Part shown: piece after piece, positions 25,428-33,731 of the stretch | Numbering within the stretch: position 1 is the first letter of the stretch | Layout: each line of letters starts with the position of its first letter | Assembly (NCBI GenBank): GCA_014874265.1 | Contig: JACWAM010000027.1 | Coordinates: 1-41,215 of the forward strand | Length of the DNA stretch: 41,215 bases | Source: Thermoleophilia bacterium | GTDB lineage: Bacteria > Actinomycetota > Thermoleophilia > BMS3ABIN01 | Direction of reading: 5' to 3' | The notes under the pieces: generated by a model | Told to the model about the DNA's origin: nothing | Databases searched by the model: none | Seen by the model: only the letters and a program-made list of their open reading frames with translations | Made by a program: the position numbers and the translations under genes

Positions 25428-26321
25428 TTATGGCCGCGCTCCGCTAACAGAGCCGCACTGGACCGAAGCATCCCCGACCTTGGAGCAGCGCTCGCCCGTT
25501 CCAGCACCTGCATTTGCGGGAGGTTTAGCCATTGCCTGTCCCCAGGCCTCACCTTCATTAGGAGCACTGACTGCGCCGTTGACAGCGCCGACGCCATCGA
25601 TAGTCATCGTCAGCACGGGATCGTTGTCCGGACCGATCCCCAGGAGGACTTTTTGGCCTTGACTACCGGTAAACAGCAGGAATTTCATATTGCTGAGATC
25701 GGGGAAGGCGGGCGCCGGACCGGCCTGCGGCTGGCCGCAGTGGACCGGAACCTGAGCTTTATCGCCTGAAAGCGGCTGAGTCTTATTGCCGCTTGTGACT
25801 GGGCCAGACACGCCCGCTTGGGCGTCTTTGCAGCTGGCTCTTACCACAGCGCCCGCGGGCCGCCTGTTGTTGGGCAACATGGCAAATATATCGGCATGAG
25901 CAGTCTTTAGCTGGTCGTATGTGAGCATGGTCAGGTCACTTGCCTGCTGGGCTTCGCGTAACAGTTGCTGCGGGTCGGCATGATATTCAGCGCTAAATTT
26001 CTGGAGTAGCTGGGCCTTGCCTCCGGGGCTAAACCCGGAAACATAACTGGAGCTTTGCTTTGCCAGCAACTGGGCCGCCGACGCCTGGCCGCCAGGCGTC
26101 AGAATGACGATCGAAACCGCGATGGCAATCAGGCCGGCCAGACCTACGGCGACGCTGGCGAAAATTTTTCGGCGCATGGTGAAGAATCCTTTCTCGCGCG
26201 TTTTCATTTCCGTGTAGAAAATATCAACCAGAACGCTCTTCAAATCCTGCTGATGAGCACTGTTTGCTGCTTGTGGCACCTCCATACCTGTTAACATTTT
26301 TTCGAACTGTTCATCTTTCAT
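25428..26321 (-). CDS. Putative membrane-bound anti-sigma factor
   Basis: A 297-residue protein with a cytoplasmic N-terminus (1-50), one transmembrane helix (about 53-74) and a long extracytoplasmic domain rich in Gly, Ala and Pro with four cysteines (in ASCKD, VHCGQ, ERCSK and VQCGS), possibly disulfide-forming. No named domain recognised. Start: ATG 26321, with AAGGAGGG seven bases upstream and a four-base overlap with the sigma factor stop. Topology and coupling are typical of anti-sigma factors, which is the basis for the call. Confidence 0.7.
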   Translation of the reverse strand: MKDEQFEKMLTGMEVPQAANSAHQQDLKSVLVDIFYTEMKTREKGFFTMRRKIFASVAVGLAGLIAIAVSIVILTPGGQASAAQLLAKQSSSYVSGFSPGGKAQLLQKFSAEYHADPQQLLREAQQASDLTMLTYDQLKTAHADIFAMLPNNRRPAGAVVRASCKDAQAGVSGPVTSGNKTQPLSGDKAQVPVHCGQPQAGPAPAFPDLSNMKFLLFTGSQGQKVLLGIGPDNDPVLTMTIDGVGAVNGAVSAPNEGEAWGQAMAKPPANAGAGTGERCSKVGDASVQCGSVSGARP

Positions 26322-26992
26322 GGTTGATCCCTCCTTACATCCGGTAAAACGCCGAGACATTCAAAGGGTTGCACTTTTTTGTTATCCGTCACATCATGCG
26401 ACGCTTCGTACTCCGTTTTGAGCTTCCGGGTGGCCCGGGACAGCAGCGACTTTACCGTGCCCAGGTTTTTCCCGGTAATCTCGCTGATCTCCGCCAGCTT
26501 TTTCTTTTCAAAGTAACGAAGCGCCAGCACAGTCTGGTATTTGACCGGCAGCGCCTGCATTAATTTGATGATTGTCTGATACGTATCTTGGTCTTCGAGC
26601 TGCTGTTCGTCGGCAATCATTTGCTGCTCAAGACTGCCTGAAGGGTCGATTAGCTTCGCCATGTTCTTTTCCGGGAGAAAATCAAATGGGAGTATCCGGA
26701 ATCTGCGGCGGCGGAAATAGCTGTCCGTTTCGTTGGTGGCGATCCGGTAGACCCAGGCGGAAAACGGGGCATCCCGCCACTGGAAGCGCGGCAGCGTCTT
26801 TATCACCTTCAGGAAAGTGTTAGCTGTAATGTCCTGCGCATCCTGGGTGTGGCCGACGCGGCGCAAGATGTAGCCGGCAATGCGAGGATAGTAAAGATCG
26901 TAAAGCTTGCCAAAGGCTTCCGGGTCTGTCCGGGCCCGCTCCACAAGAAGCTTCTCTTCGCTTGCCGGACTGCTTGGCGCATGGTTATCCAT
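26318..26992 (-). CDS. ECF-type RNA polymerase sigma factor
   Basis: About 224 residues. Region 2 runs from FGKLYDLYYPRIAGYIL to FSAWVYRIATNETDSYFRRRR, and region 4 is LPVKYQTVLALRYFEKKKLAEI with a helix-turn-helix (NLGTVKSLLSRATRKLK). There is no region 3. Start: ATG 26992 (MDNHAPSSP); an in-frame extension to 27064 is possible. The downstream overlapping gene is its likely anti-sigma factor. A 30-residue membrane peptide gene lies just upstream on the same strand. Confidence 0.92.
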   Translation of the reverse strand: MDNHAPSSPASEEKLLVERARTDPEAFGKLYDLYYPRIAGYILRRVGHTQDAQDITANTFLKVIKTLPRFQWRDAPFSAWVYRIATNETDSYFRRRRFRILPFDFLPEKNMAKLIDPSGSLEQQMIADEQQLEDQDTYQTIIKLMQALPVKYQTVLALRYFEKKKLAEISEITGKNLGTVKSLLSRATRKLKTEYEASHDVTDNKKVQPFECLGVLPDVRRDQP

Positions 26993-27096
26993 AACCATAA
27001 AAACGCAGGTTTCTGAAAAGGTTGCAGAGGACCGGGCAGACCTTTGCCGCATATCAAAAACCACGGCGGCAATCCCGGGCGATCCTAAAAATAACC

Positions 27097-27189
27097 TTAC
27101 CCGATCGTAATATGATACGTCAAAAAAGCCAAAAGCGCAAAGAGAAAAAGGACTCTCTCCAGCCTCGTGACCTTGCGGATAAAATCCAT
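27097..27189 (-). CDS. Small single-TM membrane protein (30 residues)
   Basis: ATG 27189 has GGAGA five bases upstream. The product has a basic N-terminus (MDFIRKVTRLERV) and one hydrophobic helix (LFLFALLAFLTYHI). It lies about 100 bases upstream of the sigma factor gene and could be its first cistron. A possible -10 (TATAAA) lies near 27240. No family recognised; length and topology are its main support. Confidence 0.5.
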   Translation of the reverse strand: MDFIRKVTRLERVLFLFALLAFLTYHITIG

Positions 27190-27292
27190 CTTGTCTCCAA
27201 CCAGCCGGCCATTCCCGTATGCCGGCAAATACGGTGCTTTATTTATAGGCCAGCGGCGTTAGAGACATGTGAGTTCGATGTAATTATTGTGT

Positions 27293-27318
27293 AAAAAACG
27301 GCGCAGCAATGCTGTGCC
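27293..27318 (-). terminator. Intrinsic terminator after the DUF1858 gene
   Basis: On the minus strand GGCACAGC-ATT-GCTGCGCC followed by GTTTTTT. An 8-bp stem with one G-U pair and a clear T run. Confidence 0.85.
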
Positions 27319-27368
27319 TTGTATTGTAAGTCAATGCATCGCCAATAATGACGCCGGCGCCGGCAGGA

Positions 27369-27400
27369 TTTCCCAGAAATCGTTTTTCCCAGAAATCGTT
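27369..27400. repeat. Exact tandem duplication of a 16-mer
   Basis: TTTCCCAGAAATCGTT occurs twice without a gap, between the DUF1858 stop codon and its terminator. Looks like a recent slippage duplication. Confidence 0.9.
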
Positions 27401-27404
27401 CCGG

Positions 27405-27623
27405 CTATTGTTCCAGCAGCGCCTGCAGGTCCGCAACCACATCTTCGGCGTTTACTCCATGCATGGTGGCGCCGAAATTAATTGACTCCATCCGGATGCC
27501 GGGGCAGGTGAAGCAGCCGTTGCCGAAGTACTTCTCGATGACGTCCGCCGCGCCCGGGATTTGCTCGATGACGTCGCCGATAATGCTCTCGCCGCTGACG
27601 GTGATGCCGGTTGTCTCAGTCAT
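27405..27623 (-). CDS. DUF1858 domain protein
   Basis: A 72-residue stand-alone DUF1858 domain, with the core IGDVIEQIPGAADVIEKYF followed by GCFTCPGIRMESI. The Cys-x-x-Cys-Pro and the preceding Gly match the family, which is often found with hybrid-cluster or redox proteins and in ScdA/RIC N-termini. Function is not established. Start: ATG 27623, five bases after GGAGGAAAAA; the longer frame to 27725 is not needed. Confidence 0.85.
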   Translation of the reverse strand: MTETTGITVSGESIIGDVIEQIPGAADVIEKYFGNGCFTCPGIRMESINFGATMHGVNAEDVVADLQALLEQ

Positions 27624-27730
27624 TTTTTCCTCCGGGATAAATAGCAAAAATTCAACAATCATAGAATACCCGCCCCACCCGGCAATCAAATGACAGCGCT
27701 CACCCGAAAACGTGATTTGCGTCACCGCGG

Positions 27731-28216
27731 TCAGGACATCCTGGCAAACCTTTTCGCAATCTCTCCAAAAACGGCCGGAAGGCGGATCACTCCAATCACT
27801 TTTTTATCCTCGCCGGCTACCGGCACCAACGGGATTCGCCCGCTCGCTATCGCCAGCATGATTTCCGGCAGGCGGCTGTCTTCGCGAACCGTGCCAACGG
27901 TTTCATGCATCACATCCTCCACTTTCATGCGGGCGCCTCCCTCGATGCATTCCGCGAACAGTCCTTCCCAGGCCGCCGGCCCCAGATGCGGCGATTCCTT
28001 CATGAACTCCGGCGTTACCGCCTCGATGATGGTGATCATCGATACTGCTCCCGCAAAAGCGCCGTCTTCATCAAGTACGACCAAGGACCTCGCCTCGGCG
28101 CCATCCAGCTCGCGGGCAGCCTGCAGCAGCAGGGCGGCGTCGCGTAGCAGAGCCGACCGCGACAGGCTGGCAAAATTTTTGTCCATTAAATCCCGGGCCA
28201 GGAGCTCATCATCCAT
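27731..28216 (-). CDS. CBS-domain pair protein
   Basis: A 161-residue protein made of two CBS motifs in tandem (first about 5-75, second about 98-155 with VEDVMHETVGTVREDSRLPEI and RIPLVPVAGEDKKVIGVIRL). CBS pairs bind adenosine nucleotides and regulate partner proteins. Start: ATG 28216 after AAAGGA. It lies just downstream of the ArsB/NhaD-type transporter on the same strand and could regulate it (inference). Confidence 0.88.
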   Translation of the reverse strand: MDDELLARDLMDKNFASLSRSALLRDAALLLQAARELDGAEARSLVVLDEDGAFAGAVSMITIIEAVTPEFMKESPHLGPAAWEGLFAECIEGGARMKVEDVMHETVGTVREDSRLPEIMLAIASGRIPLVPVAGEDKKVIGVIRLPAVFGEIAKRFARMS

Positions 28217-28294
28217 GACAATCCTTTCTTTGTATTGCCGGCGCCGGCTTACATATTCAAACCTGGAAATCTCTTGATGCTTGAAATACCGGAC

Positions 28295-29623
28295 CTAGCC
28301 GGCGCCTCCAATCAGAAAATACCTGACATAAACATAAACCATGGATATGATAATCGATTCAATCATTAGCGGCATGCCATACAGCGTAAACCGCTTGAAG
28401 GAAACGGGGAAACCATTCTTGCCGCCGATCTGGGCCGCCACCATGTTGGCGCTCGCTCCCACGAGGGTGCCGTTGCCGCCGAGGCATCCGCCCAGCGCCA
28501 GCGCCCACCAGACCGGCAGGATCCCCTGCTGATGCAGCTGGTCGATCAGGGCGCCCGCGTGCGGATAAGTGCCGCGGGCGACATCGACGATCATCGGGTT
28601 CATCGTAGCAATGAACGGAATATTATTAACAAACGCCGAAATAATCGACGAAGACCAGAGCACGATCATCGAAGTTGCCAGCATGCTGCCGCCGGTCAGG
28701 CTGATCAGCCGGCCGGCCAGATCAGACACCACCCCGGATTGGACCAGCCCGCCAACAAGGATAAACAATCCGATAAAGAAAAAGATTGTTTCCCAGTCAA
28801 TGGCGCGGAGCAGCTCGCCGGTCCGCCGCTGAGAGACGAGCAGCAGCAGCGTAGCGGCTCCCATGGAGACCGTTGCCGGCTGAAGATGCGTAAGTCCGGG
28901 AAAGAAAAAACCAAACAGCATCAGCACGATGACCGCCAGAGCCAGGTATAAAAGCCGGCGGTTTGTGATCGCCGCTGATTCGTCCATCTCTTTCACTCTT
29001 TCCCGGGACTCCGGCAAACACACCATTTTTTTTCTCCAGATAAAAAACGCGCTAATGATAAATGCAACAAAGACAACTATGATCACCGGCGTCAAGTTAG
29101 AGATAAAGTCAAGGAAGCCAAGGGAAGCCTTGCTGCCGATCATGATGTTGGGCGGGTCGCCAATCAGCGTGGCCGTACCGCCGATGTTGGAGGCAATCGC
29201 CACACTGACAAGGTAGGGAATAGCATCAATCTCAAGCACCCGCGCCACCATCACCGCCACCGGCGCCACCAGCATTACCGTCGTCAGGTTGTTGAGAAAC
29301 GCCGAGGCGACGGCGGTCACGGCCGCGAGCAGGATCAGCATGCGGAACGGTTGGCCGCCTCCCAGTTTGATCGTCTTGATTGACATCCACTCGAAAACGC
29401 CAGTCTGCTCCAGCACATTAACGACAATCATCAGTCCAATCAACAGGAAGATTACCGAGTAATCGATACCGTCGCTTCGTGAGAAGAAAGCCTGCTGCTC
29501 GTTGATCAAGCCCAGGACCAGCATCGCCATGCCACCGGCCAGCGCGATGGCGGTAATATGGAACCGCTCCCAGACGATGGCGGCGATAGTTACCACAAAT
29601 ATGACAATTGCTACAAATTCCAA
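28295..29623 (-). CDS. ArsB/NhaD-type (ion transporter superfamily) permease
   Basis: A 442-residue protein with about 11-12 membrane segments. The signature ASNIGGTATLIGDPPNIMIG and a second GGNGTLVGASANMV are the paired re-entrant motifs of the IT superfamily (ArsB, NhaD, CitM, P protein). The substrate may be Na+/H+, arsenite or an anion; there are no ars genes nearby and the K+ genes follow, so a cation/proton antiporter is the better guess. Start: TTG 29623, six bases after AAAGGA. A 12-bp hairpin sits immediately upstream of the ribosome-binding site. Confidence 0.85.
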   Translation of the reverse strand: MEFVAIVIFVVTIAAIVWERFHITAIALAGGMAMLVLGLINEQQAFFSRSDGIDYSVIFLLIGLMIVVNVLEQTGVFEWMSIKTIKLGGGQPFRMLILLAAVTAVASAFLNNLTTVMLVAPVAVMVARVLEIDAIPYLVSVAIASNIGGTATLIGDPPNIMIGSKASLGFLDFISNLTPVIIVVFVAFIISAFFIWRKKMVCLPESRERVKEMDESAAITNRRLLYLALAVIVLMLFGFFFPGLTHLQPATVSMGAATLLLLVSQRRTGELLRAIDWETIFFFIGLFILVGGLVQSGVVSDLAGRLISLTGGSMLATSMIVLWSSSIISAFVNNIPFIATMNPMIVDVARGTYPHAGALIDQLHQQGILPVWWALALGGCLGGNGTLVGASANMVAAQIGGKNGFPVSFKRFTLYGMPLMIESIIISMVYVYVRYFLIGGAG

Positions 29624-29640
29624 AGAAATCCTTTCCTTCT

Positions 29641-29680
29641 AGACGGCTTTTCTTAAAGTGGTAAGGGAGAAAAGCCGTCT
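29641..29680 (-). promoter_or_regulatory. Long hairpin in the leader of the ArsB/NhaD-type gene
   Basis: AGACGGCTTTTC (29641-29652) is perfectly complementary to GAAAAGCCGTCT (29669-29680), with a 16-base loop. It ends at the start of the AGAAGGAAAGGA ribosome-binding site. The loop (CTCCCTTACC on the transcript) is pyrimidine-rich and could touch the purine-rich site. No T run, so not a simple terminator. Confidence 0.55.
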
Positions 29681-29813
29681 GGACAGATTTCCGCGCCGTT
29701 TGTCCGCTCATTTTGTTTAATCTTATTCCATCCACCCGGCAATCTCATTTTGCCAGTTGCGGAATCACACGCCCGTTCTTTTATCCATACTGATAAAATA
29801 CGTTGCCCTCGGC

Positions 29814-29842
29814 TTGACAACGGGTACCGCCGGGAGTAAATA
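29814..29842 (+). promoter_or_regulatory. Promoter of the KimA-like gene
   Basis: TTGACA (29814-29819), 17-base spacer, TAAATA (29837-29842); transcription should start near 29849. The -10 region (GGGAGTAAATAA) closely matches that of the kdp promoter at 31712-31740. Confidence 0.75.
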
Positions 29843-29870
29843 AAACTAGCTCAGTAAGGAAAACAGTCAA

Positions 29871-31688
29871 TTGTCGCTTAAGAGTTTTTTAATCGGCCAG
29901 CCGATCGAGACGCACAGGGAGAAGCACGAGCGCCTCTCCAAGTTCACCGGCTTGGCTATTTTTGCTTCCGATAACCTCTCCTCGGTCGCGTATGCCACCG
30001 AGGAAATTTTGCTGGCCCTCGTCGTGGCCGGCTCGGCGCTGCTTAACTTTGCCCTGCCTATCGCAATTGCCATCTCGGCGCTGCTGGCGATCATCGCCAT
30101 CTCATATTTTCAGACTATCCATGCTTATCCTTCCGGCGGCGGGTCATACATTGTGGCCAAAGACAATCTGGGCGATAACGCCGGCCTTGTCTCCGGAGCG
30201 GCGCTGCTGATCGATTACGTCCTCACCGTTTCCGTCAGCATCACCGCCGGCGTTGCCGCCATCACCTCAGCCATTCCCTCACTGGCTTCTCACACGGTGC
30301 TCCTGTGCCTGATCGCAATTGGCGTCCTCATGCTGGGCAACCTGAGAGGCGTCCGCGAAGCCGGCCGCATTTTCTCGATACCTACCTATTTCTTTATTTT
30401 CAGCCTGTTCACACTCATCGGCCTCGGCCTGTTCAAGGTGGTCACCGGCGCCCCGGCGCCGCCGCCCGGCCCGCCGCTAGTGGCAACGGAGAGCTACTTC
30501 GCTCTGTTTGTCATCCTCCGCGCCTTTGCCTCCGGCTGCGCGGCCGTCACCGGCATCGAAGCGGTCTCCAACGGGGTAAAAGCATTCAAAGCGCCGGAGG
30601 CGCGCAATGCCAGCCAGACGCTGCTCATCATGGCTTCGATCCTGGGAATATCGTTTGTCGGCACCTCATTCCTGGCGGACCATTTTCACATCCTGCCGGT
30701 AGCCAACCAGACGGTTCTGTCGCAGCTGGCGGCGATTGTTTTTGGCGGCCGCGGCGTTCCGTACTATCTGCTGCAGGCGGCAACGGCGCTGATCCTGATT
30801 CTCGCGGCCAACACATCTTTCCAGGATTTCCCACGCCTGTCTTCCGTAATGGCCGCCGATGGCTTCATGCCGCGGCAGTTCGGTAGCCGCGGCGACCGGC
30901 TTGTTTTTTCCAACGGGATCCTCATCCTGGGACTTTTTGCTGCGATTCTGGTCGTTGCGTTTGGCGGCGATACCCATAGACTGATTCCGCTTTACGCGCT
31001 CGGCGTCTTTCTGGCAATCACGCTGTCGCAGGCAGGGATGGTCAGGCACTGGCTCAGGACCAGGGAAAGAAAATGGCTGCGCAACATGTTCATCAACGGA
31101 TTCGGCGCCATCACTACCGCGGTCGTTGTTGCCATATTTGCGATCACCAAATTTACTGAAGGCGGCTGGATCGTGGTTATTGCCATTCCGGTGATCGTCT
31201 ATCTCACTCATCAGGTCAAAAAGCATTACGATTCCATCGCGCGGCAGCTTTCTTTGGAAGGCGCGGCGCCGGAGGTCGAGTTCAAGCACCACTCGGTGAT
31301 CGTACCCGTTTCCGGCGTGCAACGGGCAGTGATCCAGGCGATCAAGTATGCCAAGGTGCTCTCTGACGATGTAGTGGCCGTTTACGTTTGCTTTGACGAG
31401 GAAGAGATGGAAAAAGTCAGGCAGAAATGGGAGGAATTCGGCATGGGTGTGCCGCTCCGGGTGCTGGACTCGCCATACCGCTCGGTGATAGAGCCGCTGA
31501 TGGATTACATCGAGGACGTCCGGGTCCTGCACCCGGACGGCGTCATCACGGTGGTGCTGCCGGAGTTCGTCCCCCAAAAATGGTGGCACCACCTGCTGCA
31601 TAACCAGACGGCCCTTTTGATAAAAGGAATACTTTTATTCAAGCGGGGCGTCGTCTCCACCAGTGTGCCCATGCATCTGGAATCGTAG
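29871..31688 (+). CDS. kimA: KimA-like potassium importer (APC superfamily)
   Basis: A 605-residue protein with about 12 membrane segments (to residue about 445) and a soluble C-terminal domain of about 150 residues with an alpha/beta fold (HHSVIVPVSGVQRAV...). LSKFTGLAIFASDNLSSVAYATEEI and SGGGSYIVAKDNLG are typical of the KimA/YdaO K+:H+ symporters, and length matches. In Bacillus and Listeria KimA is inhibited by c-di-AMP at the C-terminal domain (established). Start: TTG 29871, with AAGGA ten bases upstream. The kdp operon with a c-di-AMP riboswitch follows. Confidence 0.85.
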   Translation: MSLKSFLIGQPIETHREKHERLSKFTGLAIFASDNLSSVAYATEEILLALVVAGSALLNFALPIAIAISALLAIIAISYFQTIHAYPSGGGSYIVAKDNLGDNAGLVSGAALLIDYVLTVSVSITAGVAAITSAIPSLASHTVLLCLIAIGVLMLGNLRGVREAGRIFSIPTYFFIFSLFTLIGLGLFKVVTGAPAPPPGPPLVATESYFALFVILRAFASGCAAVTGIEAVSNGVKAFKAPEARNASQTLLIMASILGISFVGTSFLADHFHILPVANQTVLSQLAAIVFGGRGVPYYLLQAATALILILAANTSFQDFPRLSSVMAADGFMPRQFGSRGDRLVFSNGILILGLFAAILVVAFGGDTHRLIPLYALGVFLAITLSQAGMVRHWLRTRERKWLRNMFINGFGAITTAVVVAIFAITKFTEGGWIVVIAIPVIVYLTHQVKKHYDSIARQLSLEGAAPEVEFKHHSVIVPVSGVQRAVIQAIKYAKVLSDDVVAVYVCFDEEEMEKVRQKWEEFGMGVPLRVLDSPYRSVIEPLMDYIEDVRVLHPDGVITVVLPEFVPQKWWHHLLHNQTALLIKGILLFKRGVVSTSVPMHLES

Positions 31689-31711
31689 CAAAACGGCAAT
31701 TCTGAATCCGC

Positions 31712-31740
31712 TTGACTTTCGCTTCCGACAGGAGTAAATA
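31712..31740 (+). promoter_or_regulatory. kdp promoter
   Basis: TTGACT (31712-31717), 17-base spacer, TAAATA (31735-31740). The predicted start near 31747 falls just before the riboswitch. Confidence 0.75.
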
Positions 31741-31748
31741 ACTATCCG

Positions 31749-31888
31749 AACATAATCACCGTAGCCGAAATCCATCCGGCGGATGGATGCGGGGGACCCA
31801 ACTTTCCGGGGCGTATTCCGACAGGATAGGGCACTTCCAGGCCCGAGCCCGACAGCTAACCTCGCAGGCGTTTGGAAGGACATGAGCA
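31749..31888 (+). promoter_or_regulatory. ydaO/yuaA-type c-di-AMP riboswitch
   Basis: Contains the conserved landmarks in order: GCCGAAATCC, GGGGGACCCA, a central variable hairpin region, CCCGACAGCTAACCTCGCAG and GCGTTTGGAAGGA. A terminator follows directly. In this class c-di-AMP binding favours termination, so kdp should be shut off when c-di-AMP (and K+) is high. This regulation of K+ uptake genes is established for other bacteria. Confidence 0.92.
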
Positions 31889-31893
31889 GGCTT

Positions 31894-31924
31894 AAAGTCG
31901 CTGGCTCCTGTCGGCGGCTTTTTT
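31894..31924 (+). terminator. Riboswitch expression-platform terminator
   Basis: AAAGTCGC (31894-31901) pairs with GCGGCTTT (31914-31921), followed by T residues to 31924. It is the off-state element of the c-di-AMP riboswitch, 80 bases before kdpA. No kdpF-like ORF is found in 31925-32003. Confidence 0.85.
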
Positions 31925-32003
31925 CATGCCCGGATATGCTTGTTTATCGCGGCCGCCGGGCAGGAATGGTCCAGACTCGAGGCAGTCAAAGGCATGAGGC
32001 AAG

Positions 32004-33731
32004 ATGCAGAATTTTGAGATATACGACCTGATCGAGATCGCGGCGCTGCTGGCCGTGCTCCTGCTGCTGGTCAAGCCGCTGGGCTCCTACATGGCCAGAG
32101 TCTACCAGGGCGAGAAGAACCTGCTCAGCCCGGTGCTGCGGCCGCTGGAGCGGCTGGTCTACCGCTTTGCCGGCATCGACGAGCAGAAGGAAAGCGGCTG
32201 GAAGCAGTATGCTTTTGCCTTCCTGCTGTTCAACGGCCTGGGCATCGTCTTCCTCTTTCTCGTGCTCGTCTTCCAGGGCGTGCTGCCGCTCAATCCCCAG
32301 GGTTTGCCCGGTTTCCCGCTGACGCTGGCGTTCAACACCGCCGTGAGCTTCATTACCAACACCAACTGGCAGAACTACGCAGGTGAATCAACTGCCAGCT
32401 ATTTTACCCAGACGGTGCCGCTGACGCTGAGCCACTTTGTATCCGCGGCCGCCGGCATGGCCGTCGTCATCGCCCTCATCCGCGGCATCGCCCGCCGCAC
32501 GGCCGAGCAGATCGGCAACTTCTGGGTCGATCTCACCCGCGGCGTACTCTACATCCTGCTGCCGATCGCGCTGATCGCCGGCATCTTCCTGGTGTCGCAG
32601 GGAGTAATCCAGAATTTCAGCGGCTACCAGCAGGCCCGTCTGGTACAGGCGCAAAACCGGAACGGCGCCGTCACCACGCAGGTTCTGCCGATGGGACCGG
32701 TGGCCTCGTTCGAGTCGATCAAGCTGCTGGGCACCAACGGCGGCGGCTTTTTCAACGCCAATTCGGCGCATCCTTATGAAAACCCGTCACCGCTGACCAA
32801 CTTTGTCGAGATTGCGCTGTTTTTGATGATCCCGCTGGCGCTTACCCATACGTTTGGCCGCATGGTGGGCAACACGCGCCAGGGGTGGGCCATCCTCACG
32901 GCGATGCTGATCATCCTGGTCGTCTCGCTGGGAGCGATGTACTGGTCGGAGCGTGCCGGAAATCCCCTGATTCACCGGCAGGGCATTGCCGGTCCCAACA
33001 TGGAAGGCAAAGAAGTCAGATTTGGCATTGGCGGTTCGACCCTGTTTTCCGCCGGCACCACCGCCACCTCCGACGGCGCTGTAAACTCCATGCTTGACTC
33101 GTATACGCCGCTGGGCGGCGGCGTCAACATGTTCCTGATGCTGCTGGGCGAGGTGGTGCCCGGCGGCGTCGGCTCCGGGCTTTACACGATGCTGGGATTT
33201 GTCATCATCGCCGTCTTTGTCGCCGGCCTGATGATCGGCCGCACGCCGGAATATCTGGGCAAGAAGATCGAGGTGCGCGAGATGTGGATGTCCGTGATCA
33301 TAGTTTTGACATCTGGCATTTCTGTACTGATATTCTCGGGGATGGCGCTGCTGCTCCCGGCCGGTACGGGCGCCATTCTCAACCCGGGGCCGCACGGCCT
33401 CAGCGAGGTGCTGTACGCCTATGCGTCAGCGTCCAACAACAACGGCAGCGCCTTTGCCGGCATCTCCGCCAACACATCTTTTTATAACCTGACCCTGGGC
33501 TTTGCGATGCTGCTGGGCCGCTTCCTGCCGGCTGTGGCGGCGCTGGCGATGTCAGGCTCGCTGGCGGCGAAAAAATACGTGCCGCCCAGCCTGGGCACGC
33601 TGCCAACCAATAACCTGACGTTCATCGGCTGGCTGATCGTGGTCGTGCTCATCGTCGGGGCGCTCACCTTCCTGCCGGCGCTCGGCCTGGGGCCGATAGT
33701 CGAGCATCTGATCATGATCGGGAGAAAATAG
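32004..33731 (+). CDS. kdpA: Potassium-transporting ATPase subunit KdpA
   Basis: A 575-residue polytopic membrane subunit that binds and channels K+ in the high-affinity KdpFABC pump. It has the selectivity-filter segments [14 protein letters not shown] and [17 protein letters not shown], and the family end [14 protein letters not shown]. Length is normal. Start: ATG 32004, with GAGG four bases upstream. Its stop overlaps the kdpB start. Confidence 0.97.
   Translation: MQNFEIYDLIEIAALLAVLLLLVKPLGSYMARVYQGEKNLLSPVLRPLERLVYRFAGIDEQKESGWKQYAFAFLLFNGLGIVFLFLVLVFQGVLPLNPQGLPGFPLTLAFNTAVSFITNTNWQNYAGESTASYFTQTVPLTLSHFVSAAAGMAVVIALIRGIARRTAEQIGNFWVDLTRGVLYILLPIALIAGIFLVSQGVIQNFSGYQQARLVQAQNRNGAVTTQVLPMGPVASFESIKLLGTNGGGFFNANSAHPYENPSPLTNFVEIALFLMIPLALTHTFGRMVGNTRQGWAILTAMLIILVVSLGAMYWSERAGNPLIHRQGIAGPNMEGKEVRFGIGGSTLFSAGTTATSDGAVNSMLDSYTPLGGGVNMFLMLLGEVVPGGVGSGLYTMLGFVIIAVFVAGLMIGRTPEYLGKKIEVREMWMSVIIVLTSGISVLIFSGMALLLPAGTGAILNPGPHGLSEVLYAYASASNNNGSAFAGISANTSFYNLTLGFAMLLGRFLPAVAALAMSGSLAAKKYVPPSLGTLPTNNLTFIGWLIVVVLIVGALTFLPALGLGPIVEHLIMIGRK

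Noticed and set aside
31925-32003. kdpF
   Set aside because: No short hydrophobic ORF with a ribosome-binding site lies between the riboswitch terminator and kdpA.
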